This document shows, piece by piece, positions 42,940-52,440 of a DNA stretch of 64,000 nucleotides (positions are counted from its first letter, which is position 1; the number at the start of each line of letters is the position of its first letter). Source of the DNA: Ruegeria arenilitoris (GTDB lineage Bacteria; Pseudomonadota; Alphaproteobacteria; Rhodobacterales; Rhodobacteraceae); contig NZ_WQDA01000003.1 in NCBI RefSeq assembly GCF_013032855.1, positions 124,001 through 188,000 on the forward strand, given 5' to 3'. Under the pieces are notes generated by a model. That model searched no databases, had not been told where the DNA came from, and saw only the letters and a program-made list of their open reading frames with translations. The translations under genes and the position numbers were made by a program.

Positions 42940-43347
42940 CTAAACTTTCCAGAAAACGAAAATGCCCCAGCCGATCGACAGGAAAAGCGGGGTCCAGACC
43001 GGTTGGCCGACCAGCCCCAGCCACGCCAGAAAGATGTAGGCCGAACCCAGCAGGGTGATGAACAGCCGGTCGCCCAACGTGGTGGTCAGGCCCAGCACGC
43101 CCCGGCGTTCGATCCCGTCGCGGAACTTGACCACCTCGAGCACGCCGATCAGGGCGATGGCTGAGAAGATGCCCACGAAAACCGCCAGCGTTGCCGGGGT
43201 CCAGGCCATCCAGAAATCGGGCCACAGCGGGTCGGTCCATGAAAAGCCCTTGGGTTCTTCCTGACCGACATTGCCCCAGCCGGCCTTGGCTTGCGCCAGC
43301 GCTGAGGACGGGGTGAGCAGGGAGAGGGAGAGAAGGAGTTTGCGCAT
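42940..43347 (-). CDS. glpU: DUF2160 small membrane protein of glycerol-type ABC importer
   Basis: The 135-aa product has an N-terminal signal-like stretch (LLLSLSLLTPSSALAQA), then GWGNVGQEEPKGFSWTDPLWPDFWMAWT and three hydrophobic helices ending GWGIFVFWKV. It matches the small DUF2160 protein found as the last gene of glpVSTPQU glycerol importers. The ATG at 43347 has GAGG six bases before it; an ATG four codons upstream overlaps the permease stop (ATGA) and is the alternative. Its role in the importer is not established. Confidence 0.88.
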   Translation of the reverse strand: MRKLLLSLSLLTPSSALAQAKAGWGNVGQEEPKGFSWTDPLWPDFWMAWTPATLAVFVGIFSAIALIGVLEVVKFRDGIERRGVLGLTTTLGDRLFITLLGSAYIFLAWLGLVGQPVWTPLFLSIGWGIFVFWKV

Positions 43348-43355
43348 GTCGAACC

Positions 43356-44149
<794 letters not shown>

Positions 44150-44153
<4 letters not shown>

Positions 44154-45013
44154 TGCGCGTCATCCTTTGTCATGAGGGTGTAGAAGACCCAGGAAACCAG
44201 CAGCGTGATGGCGAAATAGATCAGGCTCATCGCGGCTGCGGGGCCAAGGTCGAACTGCCCCAGCGCGATCTTCACCAGGTCGATCGACAGCAGAGTGGTC
44301 GAGTTGCCGGGGCCGCCCCCGGTCAAAACGAAGGGTTCGGTGTAGATGTTGAAACTGTCCATGAACCGCAGCAGAACCGCGATGGTCAGAACCGTCTTCA
44401 TCTTGGGCAGCTGGATATAGCGGAACACCGACCAGGGGCTTGCCCCGTCGATCTTGGCTGCCTGGTAATAGGCGTCGGGGATCGACACCAGACCGGCATA
44501 ACACAGCAGCACCACCAACGAAGTCCAGTGCCAGACATCCATCACCACGATGGTGATCCAGGCTGATAGCGGCTGTTGGGTCATGTCATAGTTGATGCCC
44601 AGCACGTCGTTCAGGAAATACCCCAGCAGGCCGATCTTGGGCAGGGTGAAGATGTTCCACATCGAGCCGACCACGTTCCACGGGATCAGCATCGGCAGGG
44701 CCATCAGGACCAGGCAGACCGGCACCCAGAAGCCCTTGCGCGGCATCGACAGGGCCACGATGATGCCCAGCGGCACCTCGATCATCAGGATCAGCGCGGT
44801 GAACAGGAACTGCCGCCCCAGCGCCGCCTGGAACCGGTCGGACCGCAGGATCTGTTCGAACCAGCCCAGCCCTTCCCAGAAGAACTGGTTGTTGCCAAAG
44901 GTTTCCTGCACCGAGTAGTTGACCACCGTCATCATCGGCACCAGCGCGTTGAACGCCACCAGCGCCAGCACCGGCAGGACAAAGAACCACGCTTTCTGGT
45001 TTTCCGTTCTCAT
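44150..45013 (-). CDS. glpP: ABC transporter permease, glycerol type (GlpP-like)
   Basis: This is a 287-aa MalF-like permease. The first helix (AWFFVLPVLALVAFNALVPMMTVVNYS) precedes five others, with the coupling loop YYQAAKIDGASPWSVFRYIQLPKMKTV near residue 190. FVLTGGGPGNSTTLLSIDL is the usual C-terminal permease block. It overlaps its neighbours on both sides by four bases. It forms the transmembrane pore with GlpQ. Confidence 0.9.
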
Positions 45014-46086
45014 CGGGCGCGCTCCTCGGTTGCGATCCAGCCGTCGCGATACACGCGCGTCTGTTCAGGTTTGAATTTCAGAAAGACTTGCGATCCCGGC
45101 TCGGGGGGCGCGTGTTCGGTCACCGCCTTCAACGCGGTGTTGCCGACCATGGCACTGACCACAAAATGCCGGCCGATATCGGCCACCTTGGTGACATGGG
45201 CCGGAATGCCCTCGGGGCCAAAGCCCACATATTCGGGCCGGATGCCCAGATCGGTGCGGCCGCCGCTGCAGCTGACCGGACCTTCCAACACCACCTCATG
45301 CCCTTCGAACAGGGCGCGGTCGCCGCGGGCCTCGCAGGGCAGAACGTTCATGCCGGGCGAGCCGATGAAATGGCCCACGAATGTGTGCTGCGGGCGCTCG
45401 AACAGCTCGACCGGGGTGCCGATCTGGACCACTTCGCCTTCCTGCATCACCACGACCTCGTCGGCGAAGGTCAGGGCTTCGGTCTGGTCGTGGGTGACAT
45501 AGATCATCGTCGCCTGGACGCGCTGGTGCAGCTCTTTCAGCTTGGACCGCAGCTTCCATTTCAGATGCGGGTCGATCACGGTCAGCGGCTCGTCGAACAT
45601 CACCGCGTTCACGTCGTCGCGGACCAGACCGCGCCCCATCGAGATCTTCTGCTTGTTGTCGGGGCTGAGGCCGCTCGCGCGGGTGTTCAGCATGTCGGTG
45701 ACATCCAGCATCTCGGCGATCTCGTCGACGCGGCGCTTGATCGTCGCCGGATCGACGCCGCGGTTCTTGAGCGGAAAGGCCAGGTTCTCGCCCACGGTCA
45801 TCGTGTCGTAGATCACAGGAAACTGGAACACCTGCGCGATGTTGCGCTGATCAGGGGGCAGGGCGGTTACGTCGCGGTCGTCGAACAGGATCTGCCCCTC
45901 GGACGGGGTCAGCAGGCCCGAGATGATGTTCAGCAGCGTGGACTTGCCGCAGCCCGACGGCCCAAGCAGAGCATAGGCCCCGCCATCACGCCAGGTCACG
46001 TCGATTTCTTTCAGCGCATAATCCTGTGGGCCTTGCGGCGATGGCATGTAGCTGTGTTTGAGGTTTGCAAGCTTGATCTGTGCCAT
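45010..46086 (-). CDS. glpT: ABC transporter ATP-binding protein, glycerol type (GlpT-like)
   Basis: This is a 358-aa ATPase with a C-terminal regulatory OB-type domain. Walker A is GPSGCGKST (42-50), the Q-loop sits in VFQFPVIYD, Walker B is VMFDE (162-166) and the switch His is H199 (YVTHDQ). The ABC signature is not LSGGQ but LSPDN (140-144), a strongly altered form. GlpS carries a normal signature, so the two ATPases appear specialised. The start lies 1 nt after the glpS stop. It energises import by GlpPQ. Confidence 0.92.
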   Translation of the reverse strand: MAQIKLANLKHSYMPSPQGPQDYALKEIDVTWRDGGAYALLGPSGCGKSTLLNIISGLLTPSEGQILFDDRDVTALPPDQRNIAQVFQFPVIYDTMTVGENLAFPLKNRGVDPATIKRRVDEIAEMLDVTDMLNTRASGLSPDNKQKISMGRGLVRDDVNAVMFDEPLTVIDPHLKWKLRSKLKELHQRVQATMIYVTHDQTEALTFADEVVVMQEGEVVQIGTPVELFERPQHTFVGHFIGSPGMNVLPCEARGDRALFEGHEVVLEGPVSCSGGRTDLGIRPEYVGFGPEGIPAHVTKVADIGRHFVVSAMVGNTALKAVTEHAPPEPGSQVFLKFKPEQTRVYRDGWIATEERAR

Positions 46087-46087
46087 G

Positions 46088-47137
46088 TCAGGCCACCCTT
46101 TTGCCGTCTTGGCCGAAATACCGGCAATGGGCCGGGTTCATGTAGAATGTGTGGTCCTCGCCCACTTGATAGGGGTGGACCCCTGCAGCCAGAGACACCC
46201 AGGCGTCCTCGCCATGTTGGAAATGCGCGCTGGAGTCGGACCCGGACAGCTCGGTCACGATCACGCGACCGGTCAGTTCAACGTCGTCGTCAGAAGCCTT
46301 GAGCGGAGTAACACGGTGCGGACGCACGGCGACCATGTATTCGCCATCGGCAATCCCGGTCACAGTCCATCCGCCTCCACCGGCCAAGCGCGCTTGGGCA
46401 CCGACGACCGTGACGCGGGCCACGTTGATGGGCGGGTCAGAAAACACCCGCGCGGCGGCGAGGTTTTCGGGATTGCGATAGATGTCCGCCGTCGGGCCGA
46501 ACTGGGTCACGCGGCCGTCTTCCATCAAGGCGGTGTAGCCGCCCAGCAGCAGCGCCTCTTCGGGTTCGGACGTGGCATAGACCACCACGGCGCCGCGCCC
46601 GGCGAACAGCTCGGGCAACTGCTCGCGCAATTCCTCGCGCAGCTTGTAGTCCAGGTTGGCTAGTGGCTCGTCCAGGAACACGGCGCGGCTGTCCTTGGCG
46701 ATGGCGCGGGCCAGTGCGGTGCGTTGCTGTTGGCCGCCTGACAGTTCATGCGGACGACGGTGCAGCATCGGGCGCAGTTGCAGCAGGTCGGCGGCCTCTT
46801 CCACGCGGCCTTCGATCTCGGATTGCGCCATTCCGGCAACGCGCAGGGGCGATGCAATGTTGTCGAATACAGTCATATGCGGGTAGTTCACGAAGAACTG
46901 GTGCACGAGGCTGATCTTGCGTTTTTGTGTGCTCAGCCGGGTCACGTCCTGCCCATCCATCAGAACTTTGCCCGAGGCAATCGGATCCAGGCCGGCCATC
47001 ATCTTGATCAGAGAGGTCTTGCCCGACCCGGTCGCGCCCAGCAGCACGTTGAAATGGCCGGTCTGCAGCGTCAGGGACGTGGGTTTGATATGGGTAACGG
47101 TGCCGACCCGCTTGGTTGCGTTTTGTAGTTCGATCAT
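46088..47137 (-). CDS. glpS: ABC transporter ATP-binding protein, glycerol type (GlpS-like)
   Basis: The protein has 349 aa. Walker A is GATGSGKT (34-41), the Q-loop is in LVHQFFVNYP, the signature LSGGQ is at 132-136 and Walker B VFLDE at 153-157. The switch position, normally His, is Ser190 (YATSEPEEAL). A C-terminal regulatory domain follows. The ATG at 47137 begins the domain; the open frame 11 codons upstream is unlikely. It is 93 nt downstream of the binding-protein gene, with a perfect hairpin between. Together with GlpT it probably makes an asymmetric ATPase pair. Confidence 0.92.
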   Translation of the reverse strand: MIELQNATKRVGTVTHIKPTSLTLQTGHFNVLLGATGSGKTSLIKMMAGLDPIASGKVLMDGQDVTRLSTQKRKISLVHQFFVNYPHMTVFDNIASPLRVAGMAQSEIEGRVEEAADLLQLRPMLHRRPHELSGGQQQRTALARAIAKDSRAVFLDEPLANLDYKLREELREQLPELFAGRGAVVVYATSEPEEALLLGGYTALMEDGRVTQFGPTADIYRNPENLAAARVFSDPPINVARVTVVGAQARLAGGGGWTVTGIADGEYMVAVRPHRVTPLKASDDDVELTGRVIVTELSGSDSSAHFQHGEDAWVSLAAGVHPYQVGEDHTFYMNPAHCRYFGQDGKRVA

Positions 47138-47193
47138 GTCCGTGGGTTCCGATCCCGCAGCGCGTGGCAACGCTGTTTGGTCTTGGTTGGTAA

Positions 47194-47215
47194 GGGGCGC
47201 CGGTACCGGCGCCCC
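47194..47215. terminator. Perfect 22-nt GC-rich palindrome after the binding-protein gene
   Basis: The arms GGGGCGCCGGT and ACCGGCGCCCC are fully complementary. It lies 16 nt downstream of the glpV stop, inside the operon. There is no T tract. It is likely an mRNA-stabilising or partial-attenuation hairpin that keeps binding-protein mRNA more abundant than the membrane and ATPase part. Confidence 0.6.
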
Positions 47216-47230
47216 CCGGGGAGTAGTGGC

Positions 47231-48970
47231 TTACTGGGACTGCCAGCGTGCCACCAGTTCGTCGTAGTTGACGGTCTGGCCTTGCGGCTTCTCGTTCTCC
47301 AGCTTGGCTTTCGGCGCGCCCGGCTTCTCCAGCCAGAAGGCCGGATCCTGCGGTTCGTTCAGGCGCGGACCACAGCCGCCATAGACGCCGGCGCTTTCAT
47401 CCGCGGCCTGCATGCGGGCCATGGTGATGTCCATCTCTTCAGCCAGACGGTCCATCGCCTCTTGCGGGGTGAAGGCGCCCGAGTTCACGTCACCGATCTG
47501 CTGCCACCAGATTTGGGCCAGCTTCGGATAGTCGGGAACGTTGATGCCGGTCGGCGACCACGCCACACGGTCGGGCGAGCGGTAGAACTCGACCAGGCCG
47601 CCCAGCTTGGGTGCGCGTTCGGTGAACGACTCGTGGTTGACCGAGCTGTCGCGGATGAAGGTCAGACCCACATGGGACTTCTTCACATCGACAGTCTTGG
47701 ACGTCACGAACTGAGCGTAGAGCCACGCTGCCTGTGCCCGATCCGACGGGGTGGACTTCAGGAAAGTCCACGATCCCACATCCTGATAGCCAACCTTCTG
47801 GCCTTCTTCCCAATAGGGGCCATGCGGGCTGGGCGCCATCCGCCACAGCGGGTTGCCCTCATCATCGACGGTATTGTTGCCTTCGGACTTGGGCTTGACC
47901 ATGTCGGCGGTAAAGGCCGTGTACCAGAAAATCTGCTGGGCCACGTTGCCTTGCGACAGGGCGGGCAGCGATTGGTAGAAGTCGTAGGACGCCGCACCCG
48001 GAGGCGCATAGGCCCGCAACCACTCGTCCCATTTGCGGATCGCATAAACCGCTGCCGGGCCGTTTGCGGCACCACCCCGCGACACCGACGCGCCGACCGG
48101 GTTGCAGGTGCCCGCTTCCATGCGGATGCCCCATTCGTCGACGGGCACACCGTTCGGCTCGCCCTTGTCGCCGGCACCGGCCATCGACAGCCAGGCGTCG
48201 GTCATCCGCCACCCAAGGTCAGGCGCGCGCTTGCCGTAGTCCATGTGGCCATAGATCGCGACACCGTCGACTTCCTTCACATCATTGGTGAAGAATTCGG
48301 CGATATCCTCGTAGGCAGACCAGTTGACCGGAACGCCCAGATCATAGCCGTATTTTTCCTTGAATGCGGCCTTGTTGGCTTCGTCATCGAACCAGTCCTT
48401 GCGGAACCAGTACAGGTTGGCGAATTGCTGGTCGGGCAGCTGGTACAGCTTGCCGTCGGGACCGGTGGTGAACTGGATACCCATGAAGTCATCCAGGTCC
48501 AGCGTCGGCGAGGTTGTCGCCGCCCAATCACCCGCCATCATGTCCGACAGGGGATAGGCCAGTTGCAGGCGCGAGTGCGTACCGATCAAGTCACTGTCGT
48601 TGACATAGCCGTCATACAGGTTCCGTCCGGTCTGCATCTGCGTCTGAACGGCCTGAACGACCTCACCTTCACCCAGGATCTGGTGGTTGACCTTGATGCC
48701 GGTGATTTCCTCGAACGCCTTCGTCAGAACTTCGGATTCATACGAGTGGGTCGGGATACCTTCGGACAGAACGTTGATCTCCATCCCGGCATACGGTTCG
48801 GCAGCCTTGATGAACCACTGCATTTCCGCCATCTGCTCGTCTTTCGACAAGGTGGATGGCTGGAATTCGTCGTCGACCCAGCGCTGTGCTGCGGCTTCGT
48901 CGGCCCAAACAGGACCGTGCCCCGCAATGACGGCAGCCGCCGCCACTGCGGACAAAAGATGTTTCCGCAT
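47231..48970 (-). CDS. glpV: Extracellular solute-binding protein, glycerol type (GlpV-like)
   Basis: This is a 579-aa periplasmic binding protein. A signal peptide (MRKHLLSAVAAAAVIAGHGPVWA) precedes DEAAAQRWVDDEFQPSTLSKDEQMAEM, a long N-terminal extension typical of this importer's binding protein. MEINVLSEGIPTHSYESEVL starts the usual two-lobed fold. GGGAGGAG lies just before the ATG. It is the first gene of the glpVSTPQU-type operon. The protein is larger than ordinary sugar-binding proteins (about 420 aa), which supports the glycerol-importer family. Confidence 0.92.
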   Translation of the reverse strand: MRKHLLSAVAAAAVIAGHGPVWADEAAAQRWVDDEFQPSTLSKDEQMAEMQWFIKAAEPYAGMEINVLSEGIPTHSYESEVLTKAFEEITGIKVNHQILGEGEVVQAVQTQMQTGRNLYDGYVNDSDLIGTHSRLQLAYPLSDMMAGDWAATTSPTLDLDDFMGIQFTTGPDGKLYQLPDQQFANLYWFRKDWFDDEANKAAFKEKYGYDLGVPVNWSAYEDIAEFFTNDVKEVDGVAIYGHMDYGKRAPDLGWRMTDAWLSMAGAGDKGEPNGVPVDEWGIRMEAGTCNPVGASVSRGGAANGPAAVYAIRKWDEWLRAYAPPGAASYDFYQSLPALSQGNVAQQIFWYTAFTADMVKPKSEGNNTVDDEGNPLWRMAPSPHGPYWEEGQKVGYQDVGSWTFLKSTPSDRAQAAWLYAQFVTSKTVDVKKSHVGLTFIRDSSVNHESFTERAPKLGGLVEFYRSPDRVAWSPTGINVPDYPKLAQIWWQQIGDVNSGAFTPQEAMDRLAEEMDITMARMQAADESAGVYGGCGPRLNEPQDPAFWLEKPGAPKAKLENEKPQGQTVNYDELVARWQSQ

Positions 48971-49289
48971 CTTTCTCCTCCCAAAATTTATGGTTCTCCG
49001 GCGCGAACCGGATGACGAACAGCATCAGCGATTTTTCGCGAGTCTGTCAAACTAAAAAATTAGTAAATGGCGAAATTGGCCTGTTCGACCCAACGAATTC
49101 AACGACTATAGAATTGAAAATATATGGTTTTTATCCCACCCGACGTGGCGTCATCGGCTAGGCGAAAAGAGCATACCAATGACGCTTCGTTATGGATTTT
49201 TTGGCGTCACCGCTTGGTCGAGCTGCAAATCTGGATGCAGAAAGTCGCCGCAGTGGTAGCGCGCGATTTGCGTTTCTCGGGGGCGAAAA
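48971..49289. promoter_or_regulatory. Intergenic region upstream of the glpV operon
   Basis: This 319-nt stretch has no gene. The part next to glpV is AT-rich. An inverted repeat with ACTAA and TTAGT arms (49051-49064) is followed, reading toward glpV, by a TTGACA-like element (about 49044-49049), which could be a regulated promoter. No further feature was recognised between there and the tRNA genes. Confidence 0.35.
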
Positions 49290-49364
49290 TGGCAGCCCGT
49301 AGGGGAATCGAACCCCTCTTTCCAGGTTGAAAACCTGGCGTCCTAACCGATAGACGAACGGGCC
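49290..49364 (-). tRNA. tRNA-Glu (UUC)
   Basis: This 75-nt cloverleaf includes an encoded CCA end. The acceptor arms GGCCCGT and ACGGGCT, anticodon stem CCAGG/CCTGG with loop TTTTCAA (anticodon TTC) and T-loop GGTTCGATTCC are all clear. It is identical to the second copy 24 nt away. Confidence 0.97.
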
Positions 49365-49388
49365 ACGTCAGCATTGCCCAAGCACAAG

Positions 49389-49463
49389 TGGCAGCCCGTA
49401 GGGGAATCGAACCCCTCTTTCCAGGTTGAAAACCTGGCGTCCTAACCGATAGACGAACGGGCC
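49389..49463 (-). tRNA. tRNA-Glu (UUC), second copy
   Basis: This is an identical 75-nt copy of the neighbouring tRNA-Glu, with the same TTC anticodon and encoded CCA. The two are separated by 24 nt and probably transcribed together; this copy is upstream. Confidence 0.97.
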
Positions 49464-49572
49464 ACGCTGGCTTGTGGAGGGCCTTTTACGGATTACGCCC
49501 CCCACCCGCAAGACGAAAAACGCACGGCCAGGAAACTTTTTTGCGGGTCAAAAAAGGCAGTGGCGTCAGCGG

Positions 49573-51315
49573 TCAATTTGCATCGGCCGCGTCTTCCAGG
49601 CGCAACTGCACGCTTTGCCTTCCACCCCATGTATTGACCTCGAGCCGACCGGCAAAATGGAACCGCGCGCCACCGTGATTTGACAGCCTTTCGCCCATCG
49701 GTCCGTCAAAGGCACCAAATGCAATCGCGTCCAGCCCACCACCCATTCCGTCCGACAGCGACAGCTTCAGATGGGTTTCTCCGACCCGCTTGGCAAAGCG
49801 GACCTGCAGGTCGGGCATTGCAAATCGAGGGGCAGGGGCCCCGGCGCCAAATGGGCCGGCCTGCTCGATCTTTTCGATCAGATCAACCGAGGCCGCCCCG
49901 GGCATCAGCGCACCGTCCAGCTTGAGGTCGGCAGGACCGGCTTGGCCCGCCCCCTGTTTTGCCAGCAACTCCGAGAGTCTCTCCATCGCCGGTTCCAGCT
50001 GGTCGCGCATCACGGTCAGACCTGCGGCCATCTTGTGACCGCCGCCCTTGACCAACAAACCCTCGGCGGCCAACCGGTGGATTGATGCACCAAGATCGAC
50101 ACCCGAGACCGAACGGCCCGAGCCTTTGCCTTCGTCACCGTCGAAACCAATCACGACGGCGGGACGGTTCGACGCCTCTTTCAGGCGAGCCGCCACGATC
50201 CCAACGACGCCGGGATGCCAGCCGTCACCTGCAGCCCACACCAGCGGCGCATCCAATCCACGTTCTTCGGCCTGCGCCAGCGCTGCGGCGCGGACCGCAT
50301 TTTCGATGTCGCGCCGTTCGGTGTTCAGGTCATCAAGGCGCCGGGACAAGGCCTCGGCCTCGGTCACCGAGTCGGTGCTGAGCAACCGCGCGCCGAGGTC
50401 TGCCTGCCCAACCCGGCCGCCGGCATTGATGCGCGGCCCAAGCAGAAAACCCAGATGGTAACTGTTGGGCGCCGAATCCATACGCGCCACTTCGGACAGC
50501 GCAACCAGTCCGGGGCGTTGCCGCTGCCCCATCACTTTCAAACCCTGCTGAACCAGCGCCCTGTTGATCCCGATCAGAGGTGCCACGTCTGCCACGGTCG
50601 CCAGCGCGACCAAATCCAGCATCGCCATCAGGTCCGGACCTTGGGCGTTGGCCTCGCGCAGTTGGCGCCCGGCCTCGACCAACATCAGAAAGACAACGGT
50701 TGCAGCACACAGATGGGCCAGGTCACCGCTTTCATCCTGGCGGTTGGGGTTCACCACGGCCACGCAATCCGGCAGCGTTTCGGCGCCCAGGTGGTGATCG
50801 AGAACGATCACATCGGCCCCCTTGGCTGCGGCAATTGCTTCGTGGCTGAGCGTGCCGCAGTCCACGCAGATGATCAGATCATGCGTTTCAGCAAGCTGGC
50901 TCATGGCGGGGGCGTTGGGGCCATAGCCCTCGTCGATACGATCGGGCACATACAAGGTCGCCTGACGCCCCATCTGCCTGAGCCAAACCAGCAACAGGGC
51001 TGCCGAGCTGCCGCCGTCGACATCATAATCGGCGAAAACGGCGATGCGCTGGTTGTCCCGCACCGCTTTCAGGAACCGCGTTGCGGCGATCTCCATGTCG
51101 CGCACGCTGCGAGGATCGGGAAGAAGGTCGCGCAGTTTTGGAGACAGAAAGCTCTCGGCCTCCATCGGCAAGACACCGCGCCGTGCCAGCACTTGGCACA
51201 GGGGGCGGGGCAGGTCGGTCTGCTGGGCCAGCATCTCGGCGGCCCGGTCCAATTCAGGCGATGGACCAATCCACCGGCGGCCCGTCAAAGACTGTTCAAC
51301 ACCCAGAAAGCTCAA
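49573..51315 (-). CDS. recJ: Single-stranded-DNA-specific exonuclease RecJ
   Basis: RecJ degrades single-stranded DNA 5' to 3' in recombination and mismatch repair. The 580-aa protein has the DHH phosphoesterase motifs VFADYDVDGGSSAA (about 93), ICVDCGT and VIVLDHHLG (about 170), and NPNRQDES. The DHHA1 domain carries KGGGHKMAAGLTV (about 425), and an OB-like C-terminus follows. It starts with TTG at 51315, seven bases after AGGAG. It follows glpX in the same direction with a hairpin in the gap. Confidence 0.96.
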   Translation of the reverse strand: MSFLGVEQSLTGRRWIGPSPELDRAAEMLAQQTDLPRPLCQVLARRGVLPMEAESFLSPKLRDLLPDPRSVRDMEIAATRFLKAVRDNQRIAVFADYDVDGGSSAALLLVWLRQMGRQATLYVPDRIDEGYGPNAPAMSQLAETHDLIICVDCGTLSHEAIAAAKGADVIVLDHHLGAETLPDCVAVVNPNRQDESGDLAHLCAATVVFLMLVEAGRQLREANAQGPDLMAMLDLVALATVADVAPLIGINRALVQQGLKVMGQRQRPGLVALSEVARMDSAPNSYHLGFLLGPRINAGGRVGQADLGARLLSTDSVTEAEALSRRLDDLNTERRDIENAVRAAALAQAEERGLDAPLVWAAGDGWHPGVVGIVAARLKEASNRPAVVIGFDGDEGKGSGRSVSGVDLGASIHRLAAEGLLVKGGGHKMAAGLTVMRDQLEPAMERLSELLAKQGAGQAGPADLKLDGALMPGAASVDLIEKIEQAGPFGAGAPAPRFAMPDLQVRFAKRVGETHLKLSLSDGMGGGLDAIAFGAFDGPMGERLSNHGGARFHFAGRLEVNTWGGRQSVQLRLEDAADAN

Positions 51316-51330
51316 TCCACTTCTCCTGAA

Positions 51331-51360
51331 AAGGGCCGAATCCTGTCGGACCCGGCCCTT
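51331..51360 (-). terminator. Hairpin between glpX and recJ
   Basis: On the minus strand, AAGGGCCG and CGGCCCTT form an eight-base stem with a 14-base loop, followed by TTTTC. It lies just after the glpX stop and just before the recJ RBS. It is likely a weak terminator or attenuator separating the two genes. Confidence 0.5.
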
Positions 51361-51384
51361 GAACGGTTGTGTCTGCGGGGCCCC

Positions 51385-52368
51385 TCAGCCTTCGACATGC
51401 GGCCAAATGGGGGTGCGGTAGGACATGCGCCGCACCGATCCGGTTTTCGAGCGCATCAGCAGGGTCGTCGTCTCGACCCAACCGGGTTCCCGCTTGATCC
51501 GCGGCAGCAGCGACCCGCCGGTGACACCGGTCGCCGCAAAGATCACATCGGCGGTGACCATCTCGTCGCGGGCATAGACACGATCCAGATCGGCAATACC
51601 GGCTTTGGCCGCCCGACCGCGTTCGTCATCATTGCGGAACATCAGGCGTCCAAAGATCTGGCCACCCATGCATTTCAGCGCGGCGGCCGCCAGAACGCCT
51701 TCGGGCGCGCCACCCTGGCCCATGTACATGTCGATGCCGGTCGTCTCGGACTCGGCACAGTGCATGACGCCAGCAACGTCCCCGTCAGTGATCAGGCGGA
51801 TCGCAGCGCCGGTTTCGCGCACCTCGGCTATCATCGCCTCATGGCGCGGACGTTCCAGTATGCAAACGGTAATGTCCTCGGGGGTGCATCCTTTGGCCTT
51901 GGCCAGCGCCTCAACCCTTTCCCGCGGGGACATGTCCAGTGTCACCACGTTATCGGGGAAGCCCGGCCCGATCGCCAGCTTGTCCATGTAGACGTCTGGC
52001 GCGTGCAGCATCGAACCGCGCGGACCCATCGCGATGACGGTCAAGGCGTTGGGCATATCTTTTGCGGTCAGCGTCGTACCCTCGAGCGGGTCCAGAGCGA
52101 TGTCCACGCCCGGGCCGTTGCCGGTGCCGACCTCTTCGCCGATATACAGCATCGGCGCTTCGTCGCGTTCGCCTTCACCGATGACTACCACGCCAGCGAT
52201 ATCCAGCAGGTTCAGCTGTTCACGCATCGCGTTGACCGCGGCCTGGTCGGCGGCTTTCTCGTCTCCGCGTCCGACCAGCGAGGCCGAGGCCAGAGCGGCC
52301 TGCTCAGCCACGCGCGCAAGTCCAAGGGACAGAAGGCGGTCGTTGAAATCGATTTTGGCAGCGCTCAT
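51385..52368 (-). CDS. glpX: Class II fructose-1,6-bisphosphatase
   Basis: GlpX (EC 3.1.3.11) hydrolyses fructose-1,6-bisphosphate in gluconeogenesis. The 327-aa protein has the signatures GRGDEKAADQAAVNAMR, IGEGERDEAPMLYIGE (Glu metal ligands), DIALDPLEGTTLTA (the DPLEGT phosphatase motif) and TGVTGGSLL. It lies between hom and recJ on the same strand, a typical neighbourhood in Rhodobacteraceae. The start at 52368 fits the family N-terminus. Confidence 0.96.
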   Translation of the reverse strand: MSAAKIDFNDRLLSLGLARVAEQAALASASLVGRGDEKAADQAAVNAMREQLNLLDIAGVVVIGEGERDEAPMLYIGEEVGTGNGPGVDIALDPLEGTTLTAKDMPNALTVIAMGPRGSMLHAPDVYMDKLAIGPGFPDNVVTLDMSPRERVEALAKAKGCTPEDITVCILERPRHEAMIAEVRETGAAIRLITDGDVAGVMHCAESETTGIDMYMGQGGAPEGVLAAAALKCMGGQIFGRLMFRNDDERGRAAKAGIADLDRVYARDEMVTADVIFAATGVTGGSLLPRIKREPGWVETTTLLMRSKTGSVRRMSYRTPIWPHVEG

Positions 52369-52440
52369 GCGATGTAATCCTTTGGTAAAGCGAAGACGTC
52401 CTGACTGGCATAGCCTGCTCGTGGCGCAGGCCGCAAGGGT

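Noticed and set aside
47177..49015. 612-codon plus-strand open frame antisense to glpV
   Set aside because: The minus strand has a signal peptide, a strong RBS and a full binding-protein fold; the plus frame is a shadow.
49290..49463. Direct repeats that could be a CRISPR array or an attachment duplication
   Set aside because: The repeats are complete tRNA-Glu genes; there are only two, and no integrase or cas gene is near.
50215..52377. 720-codon plus-strand open frame antisense to recJ and glpX
   Set aside because: It spans two well-supported genes and their gap, has no recognisable domain, and has no ribosome binding site.
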